Assembly: GCA_937891045.1 (NCBI GenBank) | Contig: CALBEV010000185.1 | Span: forward strand, 1 to 57,259 | DNA length: 57,259 bases | Reading direction: 5' to 3' | DNA from: an uncultured Burkholderiales bacterium | GTDB taxonomy: Bacteria; Pseudomonadota; Gammaproteobacteria; Burkholderiales; Burkholderiaceae | Shown here: positions 35,471 through 44,742 of the stretch, one piece after another | Layout of the letters: every line of letters starts with the position of its first letter | Position numbering within the stretch: the first letter of the stretch is position 1 | The notes under the pieces: model-generated | What the model saw: only the letters and a program-made list of their open reading frames with translations | What the model was told of the DNA's origin: nothing | Database searches by the model: none | Program-made: the position numbers and the translations under genes

Positions 35471-37432
35471 ATGATTCCTGAACTTGGTCAATTCTCTTTG
35501 GTGCTGGCCGCCGTGCTGTCCGTCTTGTTGGGCGTTTTGCCTTTGTGGGGCACGCTGCGTCCCAACCCCACTTTGCAAGCCTTGGCAAGACCACTGGCTT
35601 TGTTGCAATTTGTGCTGGTGGCCTTGTCATTTGCCTGCTTGGCTTATGCTTTTTTGAACAATGATTTCTCGGTCAAGTATGTGGCCAATCATTCCAACAG
35701 TTTGTTGCCCAAGCAGTATCAATTTGCAGCCGTGTGGGGTGGGCATGAAGGTTCGTTGCTGCTGTGGATGCTGATGCTCACCGGTTGGGCGGCAGCGGTT
35801 GCGCTGTTTTCACAAACCTTGCCTTTGGTGATGGTCGCTCGGGTGCTGGGTGTGATGGGTTTGATCACGGTTGGCTTCATGTTGTTCATCTTGTTCACGT
35901 CCAATCCGTTTGATCGGTTGTTCCCTGTCCCTGCTGACGGGCGGGACCTGAATCCTTTGCTGCAAGACCCTGGCCTGGTGATCCATCCGCCCATGCTCTA
36001 CATGGGTTATGTCGGCATGTCGGTGGCATTTGCATTTGCCATTGCCGCCTTGTTGTCGGGCCGATTGGATGCCGCTTGGGCACGCTGGTCACGTCCTTGG
36101 ACGGTCATCGCCTGGGCCTTTCTCACTTTGGGCATCGGCTTGGGCTCGTGGTGGGCGTATTACGAGTTGGGCTGGGGCGGCTGGTGGTTCTGGGATCCGG
36201 TGGAAAACGCCTCACTCATGCCTTGGTTGGTGGGCACCGCGCTCATCCATTCCCTGATGGTCACTGAGAAGCGGGGCAGTTTCAAAGCCTGGACCGTGTT
36301 GTTGGCCATCGCGGCATTTTCCTTGTCCTTGTTGGGCACCTTCTTGGTTCGCTCTGGCGTGCTCACCTCGGTGCATGCGTTTGCCACCGATCCAACCCGT
36401 GGGGTGTTCATCTTGATTTTCTTGGCGATTGTGGTGGGCGCGTCGCTGACCTTGTTTGCTTGGCGTGCCCCGCAAGTCACCTTGGGTGGCAGCATGGGTG
36501 TTGTTTCGCGCGAGTCGTTCATGTTGCTCAACAGCGTGCTGCTGGTGGTGGCCACCGGTGCCGTGCTGCTGGGCACGCTCTACCCACTCGTTATTGATGC
36601 CTTGAATTTGGGCAAGCTGTCGGTTGGCCCACCGTATTTCAATTTGGTGTTTGCGCCTTTGATGGTGCCCTTGTTGTTCATTTTGGTGCCGGGCACGATT
36701 GCGCGTTGGCGCGAGGCCCATGTGTCCGAGATGTTTCAAGAGTTGCGCTGGGTCGGCGCAGCTTCGCTGCTGTTGGCCATCGGTTTGCCGTTTGTTTGGG
36801 GCCCCTGGTCCATAGGCACGGCACTGGGCGTCTTTTTGGGTATGTGGGTGGCTTTGGGCAGTTTGCACAACATGGTCAATCGGCTGCGCAAACCTGGTCG
36901 CATTGGCGGCTCCTTTTGGGGCCAACACCTGGCGCACTTTGGATTGGCCGTCGTGGTGCTGGGCATCACCGGCGTGAAGTCTTACGAGGTCGAGCGTGAT
37001 GTGCGCATGGGCTTGGGTCAGACAGTGACGATTGAGCCCTACACCTTTCGATTGGTAGACATGGTGGACGTGAACGGCCCCAACTACAAAGCCTCGCAAG
37101 CCCATGTTGAAGTTGTGAAAAACGACAAGGTCATCCACGTGCTCTACCCCGAGAAACGCCGCTATTTCTCAACGGCCATGCCGATGACCGAAGCGGCCAT
37201 TCGCTCCAATTTCTTCGGTGACCTCTATGTGTCCTTGGGCGACCCGATCGCGGGAGACACGCCGAGTTGGAGCATGCGCGTCTATCACAAGCCCTTCGTG
37301 CCTTGGCTCTGGGTCGGTGTGTTGCTCATGGTCACGGGGGGCATGGTTGCGGCTTTGGACCGCCGTTACCGTCGCCGCGACATCAGTGCGCAATTGAAAA
37401 CGGTGGGCGAGGCCATGTCCAACCCGGTTTGA
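35471..37432 (+). CDS. ccmF: Cytochrome c heme lyase subunit CcmF
   Basis: 653 aa, a large membrane protein with about 14-15 helices. The WWD motif GWGGWWFWDPVENASLMPWL is typical and the PPMLYMGYVG segment is the second hallmark. Histidines in the flanking loops would hold heme b. CcmF together with CcmH and CcmI ligates heme to apocytochrome CxxCH motifs. It begins 14 bases after ccmE and ends 4 bases before ccmG. Confidence 0.95.
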   Translation: MIPELGQFSLVLAAVLSVLLGVLPLWGTLRPNPTLQALARPLALLQFVLVALSFACLAYAFLNNDFSVKYVANHSNSLLPKQYQFAAVWGGHEGSLLLWMLMLTGWAAAVALFSQTLPLVMVARVLGVMGLITVGFMLFILFTSNPFDRLFPVPADGRDLNPLLQDPGLVIHPPMLYMGYVGMSVAFAFAIAALLSGRLDAAWARWSRPWTVIAWAFLTLGIGLGSWWAYYELGWGGWWFWDPVENASLMPWLVGTALIHSLMVTEKRGSFKAWTVLLAIAAFSLSLLGTFLVRSGVLTSVHAFATDPTRGVFILIFLAIVVGASLTLFAWRAPQVTLGGSMGVVSRESFMLLNSVLLVVATGAVLLGTLYPLVIDALNLGKLSVGPPYFNLVFAPLMVPLLFILVPGTIARWREAHVSEMFQELRWVGAASLLLAIGLPFVWGPWSIGTALGVFLGMWVALGSLHNMVNRLRKPGRIGGSFWGQHLAHFGLAVVVLGITGVKSYEVERDVRMGLGQTVTIEPYTFRLVDMVDVNGPNYKASQAHVEVVKNDKVIHVLYPEKRRYFSTAMPMTEAAIRSNFFGDLYVSLGDPIAGDTPSWSMRVYHKPFVPWLWVGVLLMVTGGMVAALDRRYRRRDISAQLKTVGEAMSNPV

Positions 37433-37436
37433 TGCC

Positions 37437-38018
37437 ATGAAAAAATTCCTGATCCCGTTGGCGTTGTTCTTTGGCTTGGTGGCTTTTTTAGCGGTGGGCT
37501 TGAAGCGTGATCCGCGTGAAATTCCTTCGCCCTTGGTGGGCAAGCCAGCGCCTGCTTTCAGTTTGCCAACACTCACCGGTGACCAACCCTTTAGTCCCGC
37601 CGATTACAAAGGGCAGGTGTGGCTTTTCAATGTTTGGGCCACATGGTGCGTGGCTTGTCGCGAAGAGCATCCGTTGTTGGTCGAGTTTTCCAAAACTCAA
37701 AGTGTGCCCATCATCGGGTTGAGTTACAAAGAAGTTCAAGCGGCTGATCAAACCAATGGCCCCTTGAGCGATGACGCCAAACTGAGCTTGGCCCGCGAGC
37801 GCAGCCTGCGTTTTCTTCAGCGCCAGGGCGACCCTTACAAGTTGTCCGTCATGGACCTTGATGGCAGCGTGGGCATTGACTATGGCGTCTACGGCGTGCC
37901 TGAAACTTATGTGATCGACCGAGAAGGCATCATTCGTTACAAGCAGGTGGGGCCGGTCACACCCGAGATTTTGGAAACCAAATTGTTGCCCCTGATCCGA
38001 CAATTGGAGAAATCATGA
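37437..38018 (+). CDS. ccmG: Thiol:disulfide oxidoreductase CcmG (DsbE)
   Basis: 193 aa. An N-terminal membrane anchor (about 4-23) holds a thioredoxin domain in the periplasm. The active site is WATWCVACREEHP, a CxxC with the acidic residues of the DsbE group, and GVPETYVID holds the cis-proline region. It reduces apocytochrome or CcmH thiols before heme attachment. Its stop overlaps the ccmH start by 4 bases. Confidence 0.93.
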   Translation: MKKFLIPLALFFGLVAFLAVGLKRDPREIPSPLVGKPAPAFSLPTLTGDQPFSPADYKGQVWLFNVWATWCVACREEHPLLVEFSKTQSVPIIGLSYKEVQAADQTNGPLSDDAKLSLARERSLRFLQRQGDPYKLSVMDLDGSVGIDYGVYGVPETYVIDREGIIRYKQVGPVTPEILETKLLPLIRQLEKS

Positions 38019-38458
38019 AGCGCTGGTTCATCATCTTGGCCCTGTGCAGCAGCGCAGTTTGGGCGGGCGAGGCCCCACCCAGGGCTGAAGACCCCCAAGT
38101 GGAAGCCAGACTGGTGGTGTTGGCCGAGGAGTTGCGCTGCTTGGTTTGTCAAAACGAATCCCTGGCATCCTCCAACGCTGAATTGGCCGAAGACTTGCGA
38201 CGCGAGGTGCGCAAACTCATTCGCCAAGGCATGACGGATGCTGAAATCAAAACCTACTTGGTTGAGCGCTATGGTGATTTCGTGCTGTACCGACCAGATG
38301 TGAAACCGCTGACTTGGCCACTCTGGTTCGGCCCGTTTGTCATCTTGATTTTGGCCGTCTGGGGTTTGTGGCGCTATTTGCGACATCGCAAGGCGCTTGT
38401 TCACCAACGCATGAGCGACGCTGACAATGCTCAAGCTGAATCGTTGCTCAAGGAATAA
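38015..38458 (+). CDS. ccmH: Cytochrome c maturation protein CcmH
   Basis: 147 aa. A signal peptide (SSAVWAGEA) precedes a three-helix domain with the redox motif LRCLVCQNESLASSNAELA. A C-terminal membrane helix (LWFGPFVILILAVWGLW) anchors it. This is the short CcmH (CycL) form without TPR repeats; those are supplied by the separate ccmI gene that follows directly. It helps prepare apocytochrome thiols. Confidence 0.93.
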   Translation: MKRWFIILALCSSAVWAGEAPPRAEDPQVEARLVVLAEELRCLVCQNESLASSNAELAEDLRREVRKLIRQGMTDAEIKTYLVERYGDFVLYRPDVKPLTWPLWFGPFVILILAVWGLWRYLRHRKALVHQRMSDADNAQAESLLKE

Positions 38459-39757
38459 ATGAACGCCGTCCAAATTTTTCTGCTGTTGGCCTTGGTCCTC
38501 ACCTTGGTGGTCTTGGCTGTGTTGTGGCGGGTGCTGTGGCAAGCCACGCGACCCGTGGCGCAAAGTCAAGAACGCGAACAAGTCCTGTCGCATGTGGCTG
38601 TGTACCGTGAACAACTGGCCGAGCTCGAGCGTGAGTTGGCCCAAGGCAGCTTGGATCAAGCAGGTTTTGATTTGTCGCACCAAGAGCTGACCCAACGTTT
38701 GTTGGAGGATGCTCCGCCACCTCAATCATCCGCAGCTCCAACGCCCGCAACCAACAAGCGCCCCAAGCTGTTGTTGGCTGGCATCGCTGTGCTGATTCCC
38801 CTCATGGCATTCAGCGCGTATTTCTTGGTTGGCACACCCATGGCCTTGGATCCGCAGCTGTCGGCTCAAGCCCATGGCGACGAGCAACTCACGCCTGAAC
38901 GTTTGGCCAGCATGGCCGATCAACTCGCTGAACGCTTGCAAAACGAGCCCAACAATGCCGAAGGTTGGGTGATGTTGGGTCGCATTCAACGCGCTTTGGC
39001 GCGTTATGACGAGGCAGATTTGGCATTGCAAAAATCGCTGGCGCTGGCCCGCAATGACGATGTGATGATTGAGCGGGCTGAAGTGCTGGCGCAAAAAAAC
39101 AATGGCAATTTCAAGGGTGAGCCTTGGGCCATCATCAATGCGGTGTTGAAAGTGGACCCCACGCATGGCAATGCCCTGTTGTTGGCCGGCAGCGCTGCAT
39201 TCTCAGAGGGTCGCTTCAAAGAGGCTTTGGCTTATTGGGAAAGAGTCAAGGCGAGTTTGCCGCCTGCTTCGCCCGATGCTGCTGCCTTGGCCGAGGCCAT
39301 TGATCAAGCCCGTGAACGCCTAGGCATGCCGCCCTTGTCACCCGCGACCAACATGGCCAATGCGCCAGCCAGTGCGGGTGTCTTGACCGCCAAACCAGCC
39401 TCTGACGGCACCGAAAGAATCACCGGTCGGGTCAGCATCGATCCTGCTTTGGCCGCCCAAGTCTCGCCGCAAGACATCGTGTTCATTTATGCCAATGCTG
39501 CAGAAGGTCCGCGCATGCCCTTGGCCATCATCCGCACCACGGTGGACAAACTGCCTTACGACTTTGTGTTGGACGACAGCTTGGCGATGAATCCGCAAAT
39601 GAAGCTGTCTCAGGTCACCTCGGTGATGGTCCGCGCGCGCATTTCCAAAACAGGCAATGCCATGCCCCAGCCTGGCGACTTTGGCGCCAGTGTCGGGCCA
39701 GTCACACCCGGCAGCGCTGATGAATTAAAACTTAATATCTCTAAAGCGTTTCAATAA
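38459..39757 (+). CDS. ccmI: Cytochrome c biogenesis protein CcmI
   Basis: 432 aa. Two N-terminal membrane helices (about 3-23 and 99-119) flank a cytoplasmic loop with a leucine-rich coil (YREQLAELERELAQG). A periplasmic TPR domain follows, including WVMLGRIQRALARYDEADLALQKSL, of which MLGRIQRALARYDEA is the clear repeat. A C-terminal domain with RITGRVSIDPALAAQVSP is like the CycH tail. It brings apocytochrome C-termini to CcmF. It is the last ccm gene. Confidence 0.9.
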   Translation: MNAVQIFLLLALVLTLVVLAVLWRVLWQATRPVAQSQEREQVLSHVAVYREQLAELERELAQGSLDQAGFDLSHQELTQRLLEDAPPPQSSAAPTPATNKRPKLLLAGIAVLIPLMAFSAYFLVGTPMALDPQLSAQAHGDEQLTPERLASMADQLAERLQNEPNNAEGWVMLGRIQRALARYDEADLALQKSLALARNDDVMIERAEVLAQKNNGNFKGEPWAIINAVLKVDPTHGNALLLAGSAAFSEGRFKEALAYWERVKASLPPASPDAAALAEAIDQARERLGMPPLSPATNMANAPASAGVLTAKPASDGTERITGRVSIDPALAAQVSPQDIVFIYANAAEGPRMPLAIIRTTVDKLPYDFVLDDSLAMNPQMKLSQVTSVMVRARISKTGNAMPQPGDFGASVGPVTPGSADELKLNISKAFQ

Positions 39758-39793
39758 TTGATAAGATCGGCACCCACTTCAAGGATTGGGCTC

Positions 39794-40672
39794 ATGGAAA
39801 ACGGATTCAGCTTTGCTTCAGTGGTTTATTTGTTCATCTTGGTCTTGGTGCTGGTCACCTTGCGCTATTCGGTGTTCATCGTTCCGCAGTCCGAAAACTG
39901 GCTGATTGAGCGACTGGGACGCTACCACCGCAAAATCGAAGCGGGCTTGCATTTGCTCATTCCATTTTTCGAGGTGGTGCGGCACAAGGTTTCTATCCAA
40001 GAAATGCAGCAACCGCCGGACCCCATCAATGCGATCACCCTGGACAACGTGTCGATCAGCATCCAGCTGGCCATCTTCTACCGCATCATCGACTCGTCCA
40101 AAACCATGTACCGCATTGCGGATCTCAAGACAGGCATCAAAACCATTGTCAATGGCACGGTGCGAAGTGTGATTGGCAAAACAGAGTTGGATGGTGTGCA
40201 GTCCAACCGCCGCCACATTGCAGAAGAAATCGAGTCAGAACTGCAAGCTGTGTCGGATGAGTTGGGCATCAAGCTCACGCGTGTGGAAATCACCGAAGTC
40301 GAAGTGGACGAGCAAACCAAAGAAGCCATGCAGGTGCAACTCAACGCCGAGCGCAAGCGCCGAGGTGCGGTCACCGAAGCAGAAGGCATCAAGCAAGCCA
40401 CGCAATTGCAAGCCGACGCCAGTTTGTATTCGGCAGAAAAAGAAGCGCTTGCCAAGCGCATCTTGGCGGACGCTGAGGCTTATGCGGTTGCCGCTGTGTC
40501 CAAAGCCATCAGTGAAGGTGGTGCCAGCGCCATTGAATTTGAAGTCAAAAAATTGCAAGCCCAAGCCGTGCAGTCATTGGCTGTGGGCAACAACACCAAA
40601 ATTGTGTTGGTCCCGTCTGATGTGTTGTGTTCACTCAGTGGAACGATCGGCAAATTGGCCAGCAAGCTTTGA
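39794..40672 (+). CDS. SPFH/Band 7 membrane protein (QmcA-like)
   Basis: 292 aa from the ATG at 39794, which has AAGGA 8 bases upstream. One N-terminal membrane helix is followed by a stomatin/prohibitin SPFH domain (ENWLIERLGRYHRKIEAGL, then DNVSISIQLAIFYRI) and a long coiled-coil with Ala and Glu (ADASLYSAEKEALAKRILAD). Such proteins form ring scaffolds on the inner membrane and often work with NfeD proteins and FtsH or Lon-type proteases. The next gene encodes an NfeD-like partner. Confidence 0.88.
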   Translation: MENGFSFASVVYLFILVLVLVTLRYSVFIVPQSENWLIERLGRYHRKIEAGLHLLIPFFEVVRHKVSIQEMQQPPDPINAITLDNVSISIQLAIFYRIIDSSKTMYRIADLKTGIKTIVNGTVRSVIGKTELDGVQSNRRHIAEEIESELQAVSDELGIKLTRVEITEVEVDEQTKEAMQVQLNAERKRRGAVTEAEGIKQATQLQADASLYSAEKEALAKRILADAEAYAVAAVSKAISEGGASAIEFEVKKLQAQAVQSLAVGNNTKIVLVPSDVLCSLSGTIGKLASKL

Positions 40673-40674
40673 CC

Positions 40675-40938
40675 ATGGAACCTTTTCAAATTTCTCTGCT
40701 GCTGGGCATTGTCTTGGTGATTGCCGAGTTGCTCACCTTGTCTTTTTTGTTGCTGGGCATGGGCGTGGCAGCCTGGGTGGTGGCCTTGCTGCAATTCATG
40801 TTCAATGATTTCAGCTTCAGCCGAGATGTGCTGGTGTTTGCTGCCGCCTCGGTTGTGTTCTTCTTGGTTTTTCGCAAACTGTTCAAGCGACAGACCGACA
40901 CCCAACAGCAGCCCAATCAAGACATCAACCACTATTGA
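40675..40938 (+). CDS. NfeD-like small membrane protein
   Basis: 87 aa from the ATG at 40675, starting 2 bases after the SPFH stop. Three hydrophobic segments (ISLLLGIVLVIAELLTLSFL, then VAAWVVALLQFMF and VLVFAAASVVFFLVF) end in a basic tail. It matches the short NfeD form that lacks the OB-fold domain. NfeD and SPFH proteins are a conserved pair involved in membrane quality control. A bidirectional terminator lies right after it. Confidence 0.78.
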   Translation: MEPFQISLLLGIVLVIAELLTLSFLLLGMGVAAWVVALLQFMFNDFSFSRDVLVFAAASVVFFLVFRKLFKRQTDTQQQPNQDINHY

Positions 40939-40966
40939 AAAAGCCCGTTTGCAAACGGGCGTTTTC
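40938..40966. terminator. Bidirectional terminator between the NfeD and fliN genes
   Basis: GCCCGTTTGCAAACGGGC (40943-40960) is a perfect 18-bp palindrome flanked by AAAAA on the left and GTTTTC on the right. It can end transcription of the SPFH-NfeD genes on the plus strand and of fliKLMN on the minus strand, whose stop codons flank it. Confidence 0.8.
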
Positions 40967-40987
40967 TTGGGGGTTGTCGTTCAAAAA

Positions 40988-41335
40988 TCAGATGGATTTC
41001 AAACGATCGGTGGAGGGCACCACGCGGGTCAAGCGAATACCGTAGCGGTCGTTGACCAGCACCACTTCACCTTGGGCCACCACGGTGTCGTTCACCAGCA
41101 AATCCAAAGGTTCGCCTGCAATGCGGTCGAGTTCAACCACGCTGCCTTGGGTCAAGCGCATCAAGTCTTTGATCTTGATGTTGGTGCGACCCACTTCAAT
41201 GGACAAATTCACCGAGATGTTTTGCAACACTTCCGGGTTGATATTGCCCGGTTGTGACACTTGAAATTCATCCGAGGTTGGTGGAGTTGCGTCTTGATCT
41301 TGATCTTGATCTTGGGGTTCGGTGGTGTCGTTCAT
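40988..41335 (-). CDS. fliN: Flagellar motor switch protein FliN
   Basis: 115 aa. The C-ring component that shapes the switch with FliM. The SpoA domain is clear: ISVNLSIEVGRTNIKIKDLM, then LDRIAGEPLDLLVNDTVVAQ and GEVVLVNDRYGIRLT. The N-terminal part is acidic and holds a DQDQDQD run encoded by about 3.7 copies of a CTTGAT hexamer (41293-41314). It is the last gene of fliK-fliL-fliM-fliN on the minus strand; fliOPQR do not follow. Confidence 0.94.
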   Translation of the reverse strand: MNDTTEPQDQDQDQDATPPTSDEFQVSQPGNINPEVLQNISVNLSIEVGRTNIKIKDLMRLTQGSVVELDRIAGEPLDLLVNDTVVAQGEVVLVNDRYGIRLTRVVPSTDRLKSI

Positions 41336-41350
41336 GTTTCGCCTGCCTTC

Positions 41351-42349
41351 TTAAAGCTGTCCGGGGACAAGTTGTTTTTCAATCCGCACGGCCACATTCG
41401 AGCCTTTGGTGCCAATGTTGACCCCGAATGAGGGGACGTCGTTGGCCAAGAATTGCGCCAATTCAGGTTTCTTGAAGAACAGCATGTCGCCTTCCTTCAT
41501 GGTCTGCAAATGGTGCAAGGTGGTCTTGATGTTGCCCATGACCACTTTGATCGCCATCTCGGAGTCGCCCACGGCCACTGCCAAGTCTTCGCGCCATATC
41601 TTGTCGGATTCTTCGTTGCCGTCGCCAGACGCGACACGGTTGCGCAACAAGTCGCGCAGCGGTTTGAGCGTGGCATAGGGGTAGACCAAATCGATGAAGC
41701 CTTTGCCACCCGATGCGGTGGCCTCGGCTTCAAAGCGACTCAGCACCACCAAATCGTTTTCATCGGCAATTTGCGCGAACTGGGGGTTGATCTCAGAGCT
41801 GACCTGTTCGCAGTCGATTTCCATGACCGGACCCCAAGCATCTTTCAAGGAGCGGAAAAACACTTCCAAGATGATGTTGATGATGCGGGTTTCGGTGGCG
41901 GTGAACAAACGACCTGGCGGCAAATCCGACACGCCTTTGCCAAAGCCGCCAAAGAAACTGTCCAGCGAACTGAACACCACATTCGGGTCGATGATGATGA
42001 CCGAGTTGCCGCGCATGGGGTTGATGCGAATGGTGTTGACCGACAACGGTGCCTTGAGCATGTGCAGGTAGTCACCAAACTTCATGATCTGCACCCGCGT
42101 TGGATTGACACGCGGCGTGGTGCGCAACACCTCAAGCAAACCCAAACGGAACATGCGGATGAATCGTTCATTGATCATGTCGATCGATGAAACGTTCACG
42201 CCCAGGCTGGAGTTTTCACTCGCCAAGTCGTGTTTGCGCACACGCACTTTGGTGTTAAAGCCCGTGTCCGTTTCGATGGAGCCGTCTTTCAGCCCTTCAG
42301 ACAGGGCCGCCAGCTCTTCATCGCTGAGTAAATTTTGACGTGTTGCCAT
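41351..42349 (-). CDS. fliM: Flagellar motor switch protein FliM
   Basis: 332 aa. The C-ring protein that binds CheY-P. The N-terminal LLSDEELAALSEGLKDG segment is the CheY-binding peptide region. The middle domain has NERFIRMFRLGLLEVLRT and FGGFGKGVSDLPPGR, with the family motif GGxG. The C-terminal SpoA domain follows at about 255-330 with VKVVMGNIKTTLHHL. Length is normal. It lies between fliL and fliN. Confidence 0.94.
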   Translation of the reverse strand: MATRQNLLSDEELAALSEGLKDGSIETDTGFNTKVRVRKHDLASENSSLGVNVSSIDMINERFIRMFRLGLLEVLRTTPRVNPTRVQIMKFGDYLHMLKAPLSVNTIRINPMRGNSVIIIDPNVVFSSLDSFFGGFGKGVSDLPPGRLFTATETRIINIILEVFFRSLKDAWGPVMEIDCEQVSSEINPQFAQIADENDLVVLSRFEAEATASGGKGFIDLVYPYATLKPLRDLLRNRVASGDGNEESDKIWREDLAVAVGDSEMAIKVVMGNIKTTLHHLQTMKEGDMLFFKKPELAQFLANDVPSFGVNIGTKGSNVAVRIEKQLVPGQL

Positions 42350-42354
42350 GTGCC

Positions 42355-42936
42355 TTACTGCATCACAAACGAAGTGAACATGACTTCTTCAATGCCACCG
42401 AAGTCTTCGTATTCTTCAAGCATGGCATTCATCACATCTTTGAGCCTGAGCGCCAGTTCCTTGCGGAACTCGGGCTTGGTTGTTTCAGCTTCGGTGGTTT
42501 GACGCATCACATCCAACATCGCCGAGCGCAGTGCAAACTCGTGTTTTTTGATGTTGTCAAACACGCGGGTGTCGTAGTGGGTCATGACGGCCATTTGCAC
42601 CACCATGACTTTTTTCGAGCCGGTGATGTTGGTCATCAGTTCTTTGTCGATCTGAAAATAGTTTTTCTCAAAACGCGTGGCTTCGGGGGCTTCTTTTTTC
42701 AGCTTGGCAGGCGCTTCGTCTTTGGCCTTGGTGGCCGCAGCTTCAAGCTCTTCCAATTTGTCCATCGCGGCCAGTTCGGCTTTTTTCTCGTAAAAACCCG
42801 AGAAGTACAAAGTGCCAAAAGCCACCGACACCATGATCACTGTTGCGCCAACGACGGCGCCCAGGATCAAGAGAATCGGTTTTTTCTTTTTCGGCTCTTC
42901 CGTGCCTTCTTCTGGTGCTGCTGCTTCTGTTGCCAT
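42355..42936 (-). CDS. fliL: Flagellar basal body-associated protein FliL
   Basis: 193 aa. A basic cytoplasmic start (EEPKKKKPILLILGAVVGAT) runs into one membrane helix (about 20-42), then a charged coiled linker and the periplasmic FliL domain. It ends with the conserved LKDVMNAMLEEYEDFGGIEEVMFTSFVMQ, of which FGGIEEVMFTSFV is the usual tail. It forms a ring round the stator. It begins 25 bases after fliK and ends 5 bases before fliM. Confidence 0.88.
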   Translation of the reverse strand: MATEAAAPEEGTEEPKKKKPILLILGAVVGATVIMVSVAFGTLYFSGFYEKKAELAAMDKLEELEAAATKAKDEAPAKLKKEAPEATRFEKNYFQIDKELMTNITGSKKVMVVQMAVMTHYDTRVFDNIKKHEFALRSAMLDVMRQTTEAETTKPEFRKELALRLKDVMNAMLEEYEDFGGIEEVMFTSFVMQ

Positions 42937-42961
42937 GGGGTACTCCTGTTTCTCTCAGTGT

Positions 42962-44605
42962 TCAAGCGTAAGTGTCAAATTGCAAACTGTTGCTGTGCCT
43001 TGGTCTGACCGACCCAAGGGCTTTGGTCACCGAATCGCCTTCCAGTTTGGCATGATTGTCGCCGCCTTGGCGACTGTTGCCAGATTGACCAGATGCTTGG
43101 CCTTGTTGTTGACCTTGTCCTACCAAAACGGATGCATTGTTCATGCCAAGTTGACCTAAAGCTTCTTTCAAGCGTTGGCTGCCGTTTTGAATCAGTTCTT
43201 GTGTGAGGCTGGTGTCGGCATTGAACTGTGCGGTCAATTTGCCATCGCGCATCTCCAACTGCACATCAACCAAGCCCAGACTGGCGGGTTTCAAGGCAAA
43301 TTTCATTTTCCATTCGCCAGCATTGAGTTTTTCATGCATGCGGCCTGCCAGTTCAGTGGCCAGTTTTTCGCTCAGCTTGTCAAAGGTTTGGGCCATGTCG
43401 GGGTTGTTGACAAAAGCGGCTGCTGCTTTGCTGGCGGCATTGGCGCTGGCTGAAGAGCCTGAGCTGCCTGAGCCCAAGCCATGGCTGTCTGCGCTGGTGT
43501 CCAGTGCGTTCAGTGCATCAAATTCAGTTTTCAGTGTTTCGATGTCTTCGGCCCGCAGTTGGGTGTCCATCATCGACAACACCGCCAAGGTGCTGACCGG
43601 TGCTGCTGTGGCAGCCATGACATTGGCTGGCGATGTGCCGGTTGCCACCTGCATGTTCAAGATGTCCACGGTTTTGATGGCGTTGGCCACTTGGGCCTGC
43701 GCATCCAATGGCATCTCTACTTTCATCGCTTGAAAGTCAGCGGTGGATACGGCAACTTGGGTCAGCGCTTGTTGGGGCAGTTGAGGCGATTGGGTTGCAA
43801 GGGCTGTCAGCTCCAGCGGCTTGGCTGGCGCGCTCACGGTGGGCAGGCCGCTCATGGCCAGCATTTGCTGGGTAGAAACAGCCGGTGCGGACTGCGGATT
43901 GGCTTGAACGGATGGGCCAAACAAGGCCTGTACCTGTTCGGGGTCCAAGCCCATCGCCAAAGCGAAATCACTCAGGCTTTTCTCATCCGGCGGGGTGTTC
44001 GCCACGGTGATGATATTGATGCTGGGACTCAGCGGAATGGTGGTCAATTCTTCAGTGATGACCGCCTGTTCTGCGTCGGACTCCGTTGCCGCCAAGACGG
44101 CTTGCTCAGTCAAACCTGTGTCGGTTGCTGCCAATGGGTTGATGTGGGCGTCTGTGGGGCCCGTATCTTGCGTGTCTATAGAAATGGCTGCTGATTCGGC
44201 GTTGGCCTCCTCGGTTGCCGCACGTTGATGGCTTTGTGCCTCTTGACGCGCACTGGCATCGCTTCGTGCTTTGGCATGCCGCTGGCTGGCATCCTCGGAT
44301 TGGACGTTGCTGCGGTCAGCGGCCGCTTTGTCTTGCTGCCGATCTGCGGCTTTGTCTTGCTGCCGATCGGCTGCAACGGCATGCCGATCTGCCGGCGGCA
44401 AGGCTTTGGGCAAAGGGGCAGCGGCAATCTCTTGCCGCTGGTTGTTTTTCAGGGCGCGCACTTGGTGGCGCAAAAAGGCTGCAAAGTCCTCGCCCGACAA
44501 AGTGCCTGCAGGCAGGCGCAATGCGGCTGTACCAGAGGGGCTGACCTCGGGTGCGGTGTTGGCAGCGGCCTGATTCAGGCCTGTGTTCAAGGCAGATAAG
44601 TTCAT
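42962..44605 (-). CDS. fliK: Flagellar hook-length control protein FliK
   Basis: 547 aa. A long low-complexity N-terminal and middle region, rich in Ala, Gln, Thr and Asp, acts as the molecular ruler. The C-terminal switch domain (about 415-500) has LNAGEWKMKFALKPASLGLV and DVQLEMRDGKLTAQFNAD. A tail rich in Gln, Gly and Ser follows. It contains a 24-bp tandem repeat (44325-44368) coding ADRQQDKA. It is the first gene of the minus-strand operon, downstream of a sigma-54-like promoter candidate. Confidence 0.9.
   Translation of the reverse strand: MNLSALNTGLNQAAANTAPEVSPSGTAALRLPAGTLSGEDFAAFLRHQVRALKNNQRQEIAAAPLPKALPPADRHAVAADRQQDKAADRQQDKAAADRSNVQSEDASQRHAKARSDASARQEAQSHQRAATEEANAESAAISIDTQDTGPTDAHINPLAATDTGLTEQAVLAATESDAEQAVITEELTTIPLSPSINIITVANTPPDEKSLSDFALAMGLDPEQVQALFGPSVQANPQSAPAVSTQQMLAMSGLPTVSAPAKPLELTALATQSPQLPQQALTQVAVSTADFQAMKVEMPLDAQAQVANAIKTVDILNMQVATGTSPANVMAATAAPVSTLAVLSMMDTQLRAEDIETLKTEFDALNALDTSADSHGLGSGSSGSSASANAASKAAAAFVNNPDMAQTFDKLSEKLATELAGRMHEKLNAGEWKMKFALKPASLGLVDVQLEMRDGKLTAQFNADTSLTQELIQNGSQRLKEALGQLGMNNASVLVGQGQQQGQASGQSGNSRQGGDNHAKLEGDSVTKALGSVRPRHSNSLQFDTYA
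44325..44368. repeat. Tandem repeat inside fliK
   Basis: The 20-mer GCTTTGTCTTGCTGCCGATC occurs at 44325-44344 and 44349-44368, a 24-base period. Copy number changes would add or remove 8 residues without a frameshift. Confidence 0.85.
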
Positions 44606-44642
44606 ATCCGTTGTGTGCTTCCCATTAAAGACAGGCTACTTA

Positions 44643-44658
44643 AGCAATTTCCGTGACA
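44643..44658 (-). promoter_or_regulatory. Possible sigma-54 promoter of fliKLMN
   Basis: On the minus strand TGTCACG-N4-TTGCT has exact -24/-12 spacing, 38 bases upstream of the fliK start. One G of the nearly invariant -24 GG is T, so strength is uncertain. Confidence 0.45.
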
Positions 44659-44742
44659 GGTCAAGCCTTGCCGCTGACGTGGTCATTGGAACGCTGGCAG
44701 GCCATCCAAACCTTGGGGGTTGAGGCCTCCACAGATTGAAAC

